Source: Bacteroidota bacterium | Lineage (GTDB): Bacteria; Bacteroidota; Bacteroidia; Bacteroidales; JAAUTT01 | DNA length: 40,189 bases | Reading direction: 5' to 3' | Assembly: GCA_021779665.1 (NCBI GenBank) | Contig: JAJYAG010000043.1 | Location: 1 to 40,189, forward strand | Shown here: positions 1 through 8,987 of the stretch, in pieces | Numbering within the stretch: the first letter of the stretch is position 1 | Layout of the letters: each line of letters begins with the position of its first letter | The notes under the pieces: model-generated | What the model was told of the DNA's origin: nothing | The model's database searches: none | The model's input: the letters and a program-made list of their open reading frames with translations, nothing else | Program-made: the position numbers and the translations under genes

Positions 1-70
1 TAAAATATTCAAGAATGCCTTTAGGCAAAAAAGCATTTAATAGATTCGATTCTTCTCTTTGATGTTCCAT
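1..70 (-). CDS. Start of an ISAon1-like transposase N-terminal gene, cut by the window edge
   Basis: An ATG at 70-68 on the minus strand opens 23 codons that run off the left edge. The peptide includes LLNAFLPKGILEYF, which resembles the conserved beginning of the short N-terminal region protein that accompanies ISAon1-family transposases in Bacteroidota. In that family a small protein of about 120 residues precedes the DDE transposase. Only the first 23 residues are visible, so the call rests on one motif. The gene points away from the rest of the window, so an IS end should lie between it and the gene starting at 165. No terminal repeat could be confirmed. Confidence 0.45.
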   Translation of the reverse strand, partial: MEHQREESNLLNAFLPKGILEYF

Positions 71-164
71 AGGAGTGCAAAGAAAATACTTTATTTATTC
101 TCCCCCAACTTTTCCGACTGATCCTAAAAAAGTCGTATTTTCACACCTGAAAAAAAAGAGTTTA

Positions 165-2369
165 ATGAATCTGAAGGTTTTATTCGTATACCTCTTCATT
201 CTTATCTCACTTAACCAGGCTTTTAGTCAGAACAGAAAGCTTGACAGTCTTAAAGCTGCATATAAATCTGAAATTAACGATTCCCTGAGGGTTCACCTGC
301 TCTTGAATATTGCCCGTTCTTCAGGAAAAATTACGCCCGAAGACGAAATAGCATACGCAAAACAAGCTCTTGATCTTGCCTTAAGCGCCAATTACAAGAA
401 AGGAGCAGCTATGGCTTACGATCATCTTGGCGTAATTGACCGCAACCGTTCCGATTATCATTCGGCACTTAACAACCATAACCTGGCATTACAATACATT
501 ACTCCTTATGGTATTTGTAAAGAAAAAGCAATAATCCTTAATAATATAGGTGTAGTTTACCGCCGGCTCGACGAACTGTCCAAAGCTGCCGATTATCATC
601 TTAGGGCACTCTCTATTGCAGAAGAACTCGACGATCAGCCAAGTGTCTGCATTTCAACAAACAGTTTGGGAAACATTTTTTTATCGCAAGGCAACTATTC
701 CGAGGCTCTGAAAAACTTCCAGAAAGCACTTGAAGGAGAAAAAAGGAATAAAAACCATCTAGGCGAGGCTATTAATCTCAATAATATTGGGTACGTGTAT
801 GCCGAACAAAACAATTTTAAAAAGGCTGTTGAATACTTTAACGAATCGCTCAAAGTCAATCAGTCGATTGATAACGAAAAAGGGGTTTCCATATGCTACA
901 ACAGTTTGGGCGAAATTTATTTTAAACAGAAAAACTATACAAGAGCTATCGAAATGTATAAAAAGTCGATGGCTATTAACCAGCGGTTGGGCGATAAGAT
1001 TTATACCGCCGCAAATTTTATCAATATTGGTGAAATACTGATAACCAGCGGTAATCTTATTGAGGCTGAAAAAAATATAAGATCGGGGTTAGATTTGGCT
1101 TTGAGTATTGGATCTAAAATTCAGATTGAGAGAGCTTATTCGGCATTATCGGACCTTTATACAAAAAAAGAAAACTTCGAAGAAGCGTTGGACGCATACC
1201 GGAAATCCAGACTATTTAAGGACAGCATACTGAACGAAAGCAGCAACAGCTCTATTGCAAGGCTAAAAACAATTTACGAAACCGAGAAAAAAGAAAAAGA
1301 AATTCAATCGCACAAATTGGAACTCGCCATTCAGAAAAAAGTACTGCTCAAGGAAAAAGCATTAAAGCTGTTTTTCATCAGCGGATTCAGCGCGATGATT
1401 GTTGTTTCTCTCCTTATTTTTTATTATTACCGTTTAAAACGGAAGGCCAATATTGTTCTGACTAATTATAACCGCGACATGGATGAGAAAAACCGGATCC
1501 TTACCATGCAAAAGGAGGAAATTCTCAGTCAGCGCGACCAGATTCAGGAAAAAAATAAAGTAGCAAACAAGGCTTATGATCTGATTAAGAACAAGAATAA
1601 AAGTATTATTGAAAATATCCGGTATGCTTTTCAGATACAAAATTCATTGTTACCCTCGTTGAAAATGGTAAAACAATACTTCCCGGAGGCTTTTGTGATC
1701 TATAAGCCCAGGGATATTGTAAGTGGCGATTTTTACTGGCTCACCAGAAAAGATAATAAAATGGTGATTGCTGCTGCCGACTGCACCGGACATGGTGTTT
1801 CGGGCGCATTCATGAGTATTTTGGGAATTTCGGCATTAACGGAAATTGTTAACGAAAGAGGAATTACAAAAACCAATATCATTATGGATCAGTTGCGCGA
1901 AAGAATTATCGACTCGTTGCAACAAAAGGACAAATTCTGGGAAGCCAAAGATGGGATTGACATGGCAATTATTACCATCGACTTTGAAAAACGAACCATG
2001 ATGTTTACCGGGGCAAATGCATCAGTAATTCTCATCCGCAACGAAAAGTTAACACAGATAAAGGGAGATAAAATGCCCGTTTCAATTTTCCCTGACATTA
2101 TCCCCTTTTCATCCGTTGAATATAACCTTGAGCCAAATGATGTTATTTATATGTATTCCGATGGATTTTACCATCAGTTTGGCGGACTTTACGGGAAAAA
2201 ATTCAGCATAAGACAATTTACAACTTTGCTTCAGAATATTCATCAACTTGAAGCAGGTGAACAGCATGCGAAGCTCGATGAAACTTTCCGTAAATGGAAA
2301 GGACGTAACGAACAGGTGGACGATATTCTGGTTTTGGGTTTTATATTAACACCTGAAATGTTCTCCTAA
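165..2369 (+). CDS. TPR-repeat membrane protein with SpoIIE-type (PP2C) phosphatase domain
   Basis: The start chosen is the ATG at 165, which opens a signal peptide (MNLKVLFVYLFILISLNQAFS). The frame is open from 75, but that extension hides the signal. The protein is 734 residues. Tandem TPR units fill about residues 60-350, with recurring motifs such as LNNIGVVYRR and YNSLGEIYFKQ. A single membrane helix lies at about 400-422, followed by a coiled coil and a SpoIIE/PP2C phosphatase domain at about 490-730. Metal-binding motifs SGDFYW, DCTGHGVSGAFM and DDILVLG are intact. This architecture (periplasmic TPR sensor, cytoplasmic serine phosphatase) is common in Bacteroidota. In related systems such phosphatases act on anti-sigma-factor antagonists, but no such partner is adjacent, so the substrate is unknown. 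It converges on the next gene with only 6 bases between. Confidence 0.85.
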   Translation: MNLKVLFVYLFILISLNQAFSQNRKLDSLKAAYKSEINDSLRVHLLLNIARSSGKITPEDEIAYAKQALDLALSANYKKGAAMAYDHLGVIDRNRSDYHSALNNHNLALQYITPYGICKEKAIILNNIGVVYRRLDELSKAADYHLRALSIAEELDDQPSVCISTNSLGNIFLSQGNYSEALKNFQKALEGEKRNKNHLGEAINLNNIGYVYAEQNNFKKAVEYFNESLKVNQSIDNEKGVSICYNSLGEIYFKQKNYTRAIEMYKKSMAINQRLGDKIYTAANFINIGEILITSGNLIEAEKNIRSGLDLALSIGSKIQIERAYSALSDLYTKKENFEEALDAYRKSRLFKDSILNESSNSSIARLKTIYETEKKEKEIQSHKLELAIQKKVLLKEKALKLFFISGFSAMIVVSLLIFYYYRLKRKANIVLTNYNRDMDEKNRILTMQKEEILSQRDQIQEKNKVANKAYDLIKNKNKSIIENIRYAFQIQNSLLPSLKMVKQYFPEAFVIYKPRDIVSGDFYWLTRKDNKMVIAAADCTGHGVSGAFMSILGISALTEIVNERGITKTNIIMDQLRERIIDSLQQKDKFWEAKDGIDMAIITIDFEKRTMMFTGANASVILIRNEKLTQIKGDKMPVSIFPDIIPFSSVEYNLEPNDVIYMYSDGFYHQFGGLYGKKFSIRQFTTLLQNIHQLEAGEQHAKLDETFRKWKGRNEQVDDILVLGFILTPEMFS

Positions 2370-2375
2370 CTGCGG

Positions 2376-3179
2376 CTAATCAAAAAGTATTGTCAGGGCA
2401 AAGCTCATTCCTTTATAGATTTCAGCATTCCGGCCCCACACATCCAAAGGAAGACCAACCACTACAATAAAATGATCGGAGGACTCCAAAGCAACACCAG
2501 GAGTTAGGGTAAAACGGTCGCTCCCCATTCTTTCTGCGTTTACACTTCCGTGAGAATAATTAAAGCTGTTGATGAGCTGAAGTGAAGGGATTGGCCTGTA
2601 GGAAACATCGAGATTGGCAAAAGTATTATTACACGAAGAATGAATGCCCTTCTTAATAAACATTTGATTTTGTATATCAAAGTCGGCCGACCATTTATCA
2701 TTCATTATAATATTACCAATCAATCCGCCAATGTAAGAGATCCCGTTTTCATTGTTACAAAGCTGACGGCTGTAGAGTCCATCCTGCGAAAAGATGGTCG
2801 TTCCCGCTAACCCAGCAAAGGATACTTTTGAGTTATCGAAGAATTTATGCTTCACGCTAAAAGCAATAGTGCCGGTATTAGAGGTAATATAGCTGCCTAC
2901 TTCAGTATTTTCGCCTACTCCATAAGTAAACCTGAATCCAAGCTCTTTTGCTATTTCAATACTGTCTTTGCTGTTGTAAAGTAATTCCCGTTCATGCGAA
3001 TTTGTCCAGCGGTGATGGGCACTGAAAAAAGAAAAAGAAGGTTCGAACTCAATTTTATGATATGGAACTGGTTGAGTAGTAAGCGAAACAAGTTTTGAAG
3101 CTGAAAGACCCTTTACCTGGGATTTGATTTGACTAAACGGGATAATAACCACCATCAGTAAAATAAAAAAGCAACGCAT
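2376..3179 (-). CDS. Predicted outer-membrane beta-barrel protein, function unknown
   Basis: This 267-residue protein begins with a signal peptide (MRCFFILLMVVIIPFSQIKSQ). The mature part is a run of alternating polar and hydrophobic strands (for example GLRFTYGVGENTEVGSYI-like patterns and FALTILFD at the C-terminus) ending in a hydrophobic residue plus D, as expected of a small outer-membrane barrel. A pair of cysteines (CNNENG and CNNTFAN) may form a disulfide in the periplasm or outside. No catalytic motif is seen, and the family was not recognised beyond a general transporter/porin-like barrel. It is transcribed divergently from fba and converges on the phosphatase gene. The shared theme with either neighbour is unclear. 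Confidence 0.65.
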   Translation of the reverse strand: MRCFFILLMVVIIPFSQIKSQVKGLSASKLVSLTTQPVPYHKIEFEPSFSFFSAHHRWTNSHERELLYNSKDSIEIAKELGFRFTYGVGENTEVGSYITSNTGTIAFSVKHKFFDNSKVSFAGLAGTTIFSQDGLYSRQLCNNENGISYIGGLIGNIIMNDKWSADFDIQNQMFIKKGIHSSCNNTFANLDVSYRPIPSLQLINSFNYSHGSVNAERMGSDRFTLTPGVALESSDHFIVVVGLPLDVWGRNAEIYKGMSFALTILFD

Positions 3180-3306
3180 TTTTGAAAAGTTAGAATTACG
3201 GAGTCAAAAGTAACTTTGGGTCGATGAATGAGCAATCCCAATAAATGGCTAAAAGTAGTAACCACTTTTAAAGCTGATAATTCTCAATGTTTTTCTGATT
3301 TTGGAC

Positions 3307-3342
3307 TTTGATGTATTAAGTTTTTAATTAATTTTACCTTCT
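3307..3342 (+). promoter_or_regulatory. Possible promoter of fba
   Basis: TTTG at 3307-3310 is followed after 24 bases by TACCTTCT at 3335-3342, a partial match to the Bacteroidota -33/-7 pattern (TTTG, TAnnTTTG). Transcription would begin about 30 bases before the ATG at 3379. The -7 match is imperfect and the spacing is slightly long. Confidence 0.25.
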
Positions 3343-3378
3343 TTTATAAAGCATAAATAACTAATATTTAATTAAAAG

Positions 3379-4350
3379 ATGATTCATTATAAAGAACTCG
3401 GTTTAGTTAATTCAAGAGAGTTATTTAAGAATGCTGTTAAGGGTGGCTATGCTATCCCGGCATTCAATTTTAACAATCTTGAACAATTGCAGGCTATTAT
3501 CAGCGCTTGTGTTGAGGCAAAGTCGCCTGTTATTTTACAGGTTTCGAAAGGTGCACGTAAATATGCAAACCAAACATTGCTTAAATTCCTTGCTCAGGGT
3601 GCTGTTGAATATGCTAAAGAATTAGGTACTCCAATTCCTATTGTTCTCCACCTCGACCATGGCGATAGCCTTGAAACTGTGAAATCTTGTATCGAAAGCG
3701 GTTTCTCGAGCGTAATGTTCGACGGATCTCATTTCCCATACGAAGAAAATATCCGCTTAACAAAAGAAGTTGTGGATTATGCACATCAGTTTGATGTAAC
3801 AGTTGAAGGTGAACTTGGTGTATTAGCCGGTATTGAAGATGACGTTGTAGCTGAACATTCTTCTTACACACGTCCTGAAGAAGTTGAAGATTTTGTTAAA
3901 CGTACCGGTGTTGATTCACTTGCTATTTCGATTGGTACTTCTCATGGTGCTTTCAAATTCAAGGTTAAGCCAGGCGAACTTCCTCCACCATTGAAATTCG
4001 ATATTCTCGAAGAGTGCGAAAAACGTATTCCTGGTTTCCCTATCGTATTACACGGTGCTTCTTCGGTTCCTCAGGATATCGTTGCTGAAATCAACAAATA
4101 TGGTGGCAAAATGGAAGGTACTGCAGGCGTTTCTGAAGATCAGCTCCGCAGAGCAGCAGGTTCAGCAGTTTGCAAAATCAACATCGACAGCGATGGCCGC
4201 TTAGCTATGACAGCTGCTATCCGCAAAGTATTTGTTGAAAAACCGGGCGAATTCGACCCAAGAAATTACCTTGGTCCCGCTCGCGAAAAACTGAAAGAAT
4301 TATACAAACACAAAATTGTTAACGTGTTAGGTAGTGCTAACAGAGTTTAA
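3379..4350 (+). CDS. fba: Class II fructose-bisphosphate aldolase
   Basis: This zinc enzyme reversibly cleaves fructose 1,6-bisphosphate to dihydroxyacetone phosphate and glyceraldehyde 3-phosphate in glycolysis and gluconeogenesis. At 323 residues it has the usual length. The HLDHG motif gives the catalytic Asp93 and zinc ligand His94. Further zinc histidines lie in TSHGAF (His189) and VLHGASS (His225), and the EGELG loop is at about 143-147. All key residues are present. The gene stands alone: a divergent barrel gene lies upstream and a strong hairpin follows directly. Codon use is even and biased towards well-used codons, as expected of a highly expressed enzyme. Related class II enzymes act on tagatose 1,6-bisphosphate; context does not favour that, but it cannot be excluded by eye. 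Confidence 0.95.
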   Translation: MIHYKELGLVNSRELFKNAVKGGYAIPAFNFNNLEQLQAIISACVEAKSPVILQVSKGARKYANQTLLKFLAQGAVEYAKELGTPIPIVLHLDHGDSLETVKSCIESGFSSVMFDGSHFPYEENIRLTKEVVDYAHQFDVTVEGELGVLAGIEDDVVAEHSSYTRPEEVEDFVKRTGVDSLAISIGTSHGAFKFKVKPGELPPPLKFDILEECEKRIPGFPIVLHGASSVPQDIVAEINKYGGKMEGTAGVSEDQLRRAAGSAVCKINIDSDGRLAMTAAIRKVFVEKPGEFDPRNYLGPAREKLKELYKHKIVNVLGSANRV

Positions 4351-4372
4351 TAGTTTTGACGCAATAACAATT

Positions 4373-4403
4373 AAAACCTCTTACTCCTGTAAGGGGTTTT
4401 TTT
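4373..4403 (+). terminator. Rho-independent terminator after fba
   Basis: An inverted repeat, CCTCTTAC / GTAAGGGG around a short TCCT loop, is followed by a run of seven T. It sits 23 bases after the fba stop, and on the other strand it precedes the end of the STN-domain gene. Confidence 0.8.
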
Positions 4404-4420
4404 GTGCCCAAATCTTTCCT

Positions 4421-5959
4421 TTAGTCCTTACGGTTTTCTCTTATGGCATTTTTGATTTTGCTGTAAGCTTCTTCAAGGGTTTCTTCAGGTGGAAGGAAAT
4501 TAAATTTACCCCAGAAACTCTCATCGTACGATTCGCTAACTTCAGCAAACACCTGATTTGGCTTAATCAGGTCGTAAGTGCGGAACCGGTTTACGGAAGT
4601 TGTATCAGAATCGGTAATTACAAGCTCTGATACAGAATGATATGTTGAATTAAAAAAGCTGAATTTCTTGCGAACGCGAATTTTTATCTCCTCACGGACA
4701 TGATGCAGTTTCCAAACATCCTCGAGATTTGAATAACTCACCAGATAATTAGCTCCCAGTACTTTGGCTTTTATCTTCGACGAGCTCTTTTTTACCAGAA
4801 TGCTGGTTGCATACTCGAGCCCCAAGGGACTTATGCCAAACTCGGCCTTTACAAAAGCAAGCGACTCCTTATCGATATATATCTTGCCTTTATATAGCGG
4901 GTAAGCAACGTTTGGTTTCTGGTCGAAAGCAATCACGTAAACCTGGCCTTTATCGTACTGCGCCAGCCCTTCAAACTTATAATCGTAGGTATCGAAGTAA
5001 TCTTCGGATATAAAACTGGCAGGATGCTTGGCAAGATCAATCATTAGGCTGTTGTAAATTCCTCCTTGGAGTTTATAGAGCACAGTGTCCATGGTTTTTA
5101 CAAAGGGACTTTTCCGGTTCTTATAAACCGATACCTGGTCATTACGAAAATTTTTATCGTATGGCGCCTTGAAAATCTTCAAAACAGCTTCGGAAATCAC
5201 AATATAATCGTTGTTCTGTTTTGATGTTTCGCGATAAAAACCTATATGCATTTCGGGTATTGAACTGTAATTATCAGGAACTTTCTGAAGTGCCATTTTA
5301 ATAAGCGCTGTTGGCTCAAAATGTTTCACCACAACTTCACTCAGCTCCACCGATACAGGTTCGATATAAATAGCCTCACCATTCGTGAGATTGGAAATGT
5401 TTTTAGAAACAGATTTATATCCGATAAACGACACAATAAGAGAGTCGTTTATACAGCCTGACGGGATTTTAAAAGAAAAGTTACCATCGATATTGGTAAT
5501 GGTTCCCAGATTCCGTCCTTTCAGAATTACATTGGCGTAAGGCACCGGCTTTTTGTCGCTTTTATCAAAAACCCGTGCTTGTATGTAATAGTATTCCGAA
5601 GAATCGATGTAGGTTGAAAATAAATCAGGAGTGTCATCCTCCGACAATTTCCTGGTTATCGCTATATAATTGCAAACTTCTTTGAAATTAAGCTCCTGAC
5701 CTTTAAAAAGATCTTTCAAAATACTTTGTAAAGGCTGATTTTGATAATCTCCGGTAATGAGTCGGACGCTTGGAATTAATGCAGAATTATAGGAAAAACT
5801 GTAGCCTGTTGCCTGGGTAATGGTATCGAGTGCGGCTTCGAGAGGCAGCTGCTTAAATTGAAATGAAAAATGCTGGGATAAAACTGAATGCTGGCCCGAG
5901 GCTTTAACAAGTCCCAGGAAAAGGATTATCAAAATCAAATTTTTCCTTATCCTGTCCAT
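4421..5959 (-). CDS. STN-domain and carboxypeptidase-regulatory-like protein, third gene of a sigma/anti-sigma operon
   Basis: This 512-residue secreted or outer-membrane-associated protein has a signal peptide at 1-22. An STN domain (secretin/TonB N-terminus; FSFQFKQLPLEAALDTI through CNYIAITRK) covers about 33-102. A CarboxypepD_reg-like beta-sandwich follows at about 126-212 (KPVPYANVILKGRNLGTITN, ending VELSEVVV). The last 300 residues are beta-rich and contain YKGKIYIDKESLAFVKAEFG, like LolA-fold outer-membrane proteins. There is no TonB-dependent plug or barrel, although STN plus regulatory domain normally precede one in SusC-type receptors. The start is 6 bases after the fecR stop, so co-transcription with the sigma and anti-sigma genes is very likely. 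The STN domain may contact the FecR C-terminal domain; that is inference from the family. Confidence 0.75.
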   Translation of the reverse strand: MDRIRKNLILIILFLGLVKASGQHSVLSQHFSFQFKQLPLEAALDTITQATGYSFSYNSALIPSVRLITGDYQNQPLQSILKDLFKGQELNFKEVCNYIAITRKLSEDDTPDLFSTYIDSSEYYYIQARVFDKSDKKPVPYANVILKGRNLGTITNIDGNFSFKIPSGCINDSLIVSFIGYKSVSKNISNLTNGEAIYIEPVSVELSEVVVKHFEPTALIKMALQKVPDNYSSIPEMHIGFYRETSKQNNDYIVISEAVLKIFKAPYDKNFRNDQVSVYKNRKSPFVKTMDTVLYKLQGGIYNSLMIDLAKHPASFISEDYFDTYDYKFEGLAQYDKGQVYVIAFDQKPNVAYPLYKGKIYIDKESLAFVKAEFGISPLGLEYATSILVKKSSSKIKAKVLGANYLVSYSNLEDVWKLHHVREEIKIRVRKKFSFFNSTYHSVSELVITDSDTTSVNRFRTYDLIKPNQVFAEVSESYDESFWGKFNFLPPEETLEEAYSKIKNAIRENRKD

Positions 5960-5965
5960 ACAATT

Positions 5966-6973
5966 TTAACATCCGGGACCGCTTAATATGTAAACATCGC
6001 CCTGGTTAGTATATTTAATGCCAAATGTTTCCTGAATAACTTTAAGAATAACATCGAGCGACTGATTATTGAAGTTGGCGGTTAACCTGCAGTTCTTAAA
6101 ATTGCCCGATTCAAACTGAAACTCCTTTCCAAAAGCATGACTCAAAGCTTTTGAAACGTATTCCATATTCGCATCCCTGAATTTAAGCTGATTGGTTCTC
6201 CAGGCCATAATATTCGAATCGAAAGTTTTGTTTGTCAGAAGTTTATTGGCCGATTTAACAAAGGTTCCTTCATTTCCTACTAACAAGCGTATTTTGGAAT
6301 CCTTATCCGATTTAGGATACATTTCAACAACACCCGACTGAACTGAAACCAGAACGCTGTCGCTTTCCAAATAAGCCATTACATTGAAAGAGGTTCCCAC
6401 AACCTTAATCTCAGTAGTGGCGGTTTTGATGATAAAAGGCCGGGAAGGATTTTTAGCTACATCAAAAAATGCCTCGCCTGTTAATGTTACAGTTCTTACT
6501 TTTTCATTGAAATCCTTACCATATGAGAGCGTGGTGTTGCGATTCAGATACACTTTGGTTCCATCGGGAAGAGTTACAGGTTTCTCAAGTTTCAGGTTTC
6601 CTGCAATATGCCTGTATGGATTACCAGAACTGCTTCCATGGAAAAAGAAATATGCAAGGCCCAGAATCAAAGCAAAAGAAGCAGCAACTGCATATTTTAA
6701 TATACTAAAATTGCGCTCTCGAACTTCTTTTTTATCATGAGCAGCCATTCTTTCCTGAAGGTTCGCCCAGTTTTTATCAGCGTGGAAGAGTTCAGCATCT
6801 TTAAGATTTGCTGTTCCATTCCAAAGTTGAGTTATTTTATCAAATTCGGTTCTATTTTCGGGAGTCTCAAGCCACAGCTCAACTTCTTTAACTTCAATAT
6901 CATCTAACTCTCCCGATAAATACTTTACCAGTTTAATTTCGTCCATCGTCTTATTCATTCTTTCATTCTCCAT
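5966..6973 (-). CDS. FecR-family anti-sigma factor
   Basis: The start chosen is the ATG at 6973, preceded by AAAGGG at a good ribosome-binding distance. A longer frame to 7018 would overlap the sigma gene. The 335-residue protein has a cytoplasmic N-terminal sigma-binding part, one membrane helix at about 91-111 (YAVAASFALILGLAYFFF), and a periplasmic FecR domain (LPDGTKVYLNRNTTLSYG, TGEAFFDVAKNPSRPF, VVGTSFNVMAY). A C-terminal DUF4974 domain with an STN-like fold (LKFRDANMEYVSKALSHAFG to GDVYILSG) follows. In this family the protein holds its ECF sigma inactive until a periplasmic signal arrives. It lies between the sigma gene and the STN-domain gene, the classic relay order. Confidence 0.92.
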   Translation of the reverse strand: MENERMNKTMDEIKLVKYLSGELDDIEVKEVELWLETPENRTEFDKITQLWNGTANLKDAELFHADKNWANLQERMAAHDKKEVRERNFSILKYAVAASFALILGLAYFFFHGSSSGNPYRHIAGNLKLEKPVTLPDGTKVYLNRNTTLSYGKDFNEKVRTVTLTGEAFFDVAKNPSRPFIIKTATTEIKVVGTSFNVMAYLESDSVLVSVQSGVVEMYPKSDKDSKIRLLVGNEGTFVKSANKLLTNKTFDSNIMAWRTNQLKFRDANMEYVSKALSHAFGKEFQFESGNFKNCRLTANFNNQSLDVILKVIQETFGIKYTNQGDVYILSGPGC

Positions 6974-7001
6974 AATAAAGAACCCTTTAATAAGAAGAAC
7001 C

Positions 7002-7583
7002 CTATATAAAATTTGCAATTAAGGCCGCAAAGATAAATGAGCCATAGTCCTTCAGCCTATTGCGTAAAATCTTTAAAACACTGCTCATGTGAGCCTCAAC
7101 AGTTTTTACCGATATTTGCAAGTAGTCGGCAATTTCCTGATATTTAAGTCCTTTAAACCTGTTGAGCTGGAAAATATCACGTGTACGCTCCGGCAGTTCG
7201 TCAATTACCCCATGCAGAATTTGATACACTTCAGCTTCTTCCAGAAAGTTCTGCCCGGTAACCCTTTCCGAACCCGAAAAGGTTGTACTATTTTCATAAG
7301 CCATCACAATCTTCTGGTGCCTTAAATGCTTCAGCGAATTGTTGTGTACCGACTTATACAGATACGATTTAAAAGATGTTGTTAACTCAAACTGGTTGCG
7401 CTTTTCCCATATATGAAAAAAGACATCCTGAACAATCTCTTCGGCAATTTCAACCTTTTTTACATACCTGTACGAAAACATGCAAAGCATAGAAAAAAAG
7501 CTTTTATAAAGTGCTTCGAACGCCTTTTCGTCGCCTTTTTTTATGCGGGTAAGAATTTCGTTATCCGACAGGTTAAGTGTCAT
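7002..7583 (-). CDS. ECF-type RNA polymerase sigma-70 factor, Bacteroidota family
   Basis: This 193-residue sigma factor contains only regions 2 and 4. Region 2 is at about 20-65 (ALYKSFFSMLCMFSYRYVKK, EIVQDVFFHIWEKR). The region 4 helix-turn-helix is at about 130-177 (LPERTRDIFQLNRFKGLKYQ, EIADYLQISVKTVEAHMSSV). A short hydrophobic tail (SFIFAALIANFI) ends the protein. It directs RNA polymerase to the promoters of a surface-signal regulon and is presumably held by the FecR protein encoded 28 bases downstream. It follows the ABC permease gene by 39 bases on the same strand, so read-through from that operon is possible. The target genes are not visible beyond its own operon. Confidence 0.93.
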   Translation of the reverse strand: MTLNLSDNEILTRIKKGDEKAFEALYKSFFSMLCMFSYRYVKKVEIAEEIVQDVFFHIWEKRNQFELTTSFKSYLYKSVHNNSLKHLRHQKIVMAYENSTTFSGSERVTGQNFLEEAEVYQILHGVIDELPERTRDIFQLNRFKGLKYQEIADYLQISVKTVEAHMSSVLKILRNRLKDYGSFIFAALIANFI

Positions 7584-7622
7584 CGTGGTCAGGTAGTTTA
7601 GTTAGTGAAGATACAAATAAAA

Positions 7623-8981
7623 TTAATGTTTGTATTTCAGCCACTTAAAAATCTCCTTGTATCCAACTTTCTTACCATAAATTAAAATGCCTGTGCGATA
7701 GATTTTACCTGCCATCCAGATTGCACCAATAAAAGTAAGGATAAGTATTACTGCTGAAAGGATTATCTCGCTGTTTGGCGCATCAAACGGGATACGCGCC
7801 ATCATTACAATGGGCGATGTTAGCGGGAATATCGAGAACCAGTAAGCAATGCTGCTGTCGTGATTATTTAAGGTGTAAAACATTATAAAAAGTCCCATAA
7901 TAAGCGGGATGGTAATTGGCAACATAAACTGCTGTGTATCCGTTTCGCTGTCGACAACAGAACCAATAGCGGCAAAAAAGGAACCATAAAGCAAGTACCC
8001 GCCAATAAAGAAAAAGATAAACCATCCGATAATCTTTACGAAAGGAATGGTATCAAATTTAGCAAAAGCTTTCTGAGCTTCACTCATATTCATTGCAGGA
8101 GCAGCACTCTGCATACCCGACATTGAGCCGGAAGAACTCATAATGCTTTGCGGAGCAGCCGACTGAAGCTGAGTCATATCTACATCAGGCAATAAAACAG
8201 CCTTGGCTATTATAACCAGGGTTGATGTCATAATAATCCAGAACGAAATTTGTGTTAGTACAACAAGTGCAATACCTATTACTTTCCCCATCATCAGCTG
8301 AAAGGGTTTGACTGATGAAATAATTACCTCGACAATACGATTCGTTTTTTCCTCGATAACACCTCTCATTACCTGGGCACCAAACATAAATATGAACATA
8401 TATATAAGCAGTCCCAGCAAATATCCAAGAATCATGTTGACCTCAACATTGCTCTTCTTTTCGCCTCGCGCTGAAACCGTAATAGTTTGAAGACTTATCT
8501 TGGTTTTGGCGCTTTCCATTATTTTCTCAAAATTGTCGATCCCCAAAGCACGCATTTTCTTTTCGGTGAGCAATGTCTCGAGCTTGGATGTAATATAGGA
8601 TGTAATACTAAAATTTATCTGACCGTGTGATACCAACTGTGCTGAATTGGGCGAATAGGGCAGTATTCTCGGGATGTAAAGAACTGCATCATATTCTTTG
8701 TTGTTTTTCATGTACTTTTTGTATTGATCCAACGTGAAATGGGGCTGGTATACAAAAATTAAGTTTTTCTGATGCTCACTTTCAAGCTGATTGATAAATT
8801 CCATTGTGCTGTCAATTACAGCAATTTTCTTTACTTCATCGCTCTCCCTTGTAGTCATCCATATGGGGATAACAAACATAGCCGCGAATAATAAGGGCCC
8901 CAGAATACTCATCACAATAAAGGATTTCTTTCTGATACGGGTAAGGTATTCGCGCGATATAATTAGAAATATTTTGTTCAT
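7623..8981 (-). CDS. ABC transporter permease, ABC-2/NatB type
   Basis: This 452-residue membrane protein has a first helix at about 22-44, a large extracytoplasmic domain, and a cluster of helices from about 185 to the end. The motif GVIEEKTNRIVEVIISSVKP is the cytoplasmic coupling segment typical of NatB-like ABC-2 permeases. A methionine- and serine-rich stretch (about 280-300; SSGSMSGMQSAAPAMNMSEA) is a low-complexity extracytoplasmic loop that could bind metal or simply be a linker. The gene starts 6 bases after the ATPase stop, so the two form one exporter. NatAB exports sodium in Bacillus, but homologs are diverse and the substrate here is unknown. Confidence 0.87.
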   Translation of the reverse strand: MNKIFLIISREYLTRIRKKSFIVMSILGPLLFAAMFVIPIWMTTRESDEVKKIAVIDSTMEFINQLESEHQKNLIFVYQPHFTLDQYKKYMKNNKEYDAVLYIPRILPYSPNSAQLVSHGQINFSITSYITSKLETLLTEKKMRALGIDNFEKIMESAKTKISLQTITVSARGEKKSNVEVNMILGYLLGLLIYMFIFMFGAQVMRGVIEEKTNRIVEVIISSVKPFQLMMGKVIGIALVVLTQISFWIIMTSTLVIIAKAVLLPDVDMTQLQSAAPQSIMSSSGSMSGMQSAAPAMNMSEAQKAFAKFDTIPFVKIIGWFIFFFIGGYLLYGSFFAAIGSVVDSETDTQQFMLPITIPLIMGLFIMFYTLNNHDSSIAYWFSIFPLTSPIVMMARIPFDAPNSEIILSAVILILTFIGAIWMAGKIYRTGILIYGKKVGYKEIFKWLKYKH

Positions 8982-8987
8982 GGCAGG

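Noticed and set aside
280-309. Methionine/serine-rich loop of the ABC permease as a copper-binding signal (residues 280-300 of the protein at 7623-8981; the positions given here are residue-like, not the gene)
   Set aside because: The segment looks like low-complexity linker sequence, and no copper gene is nearby, so it does not support assigning a substrate.
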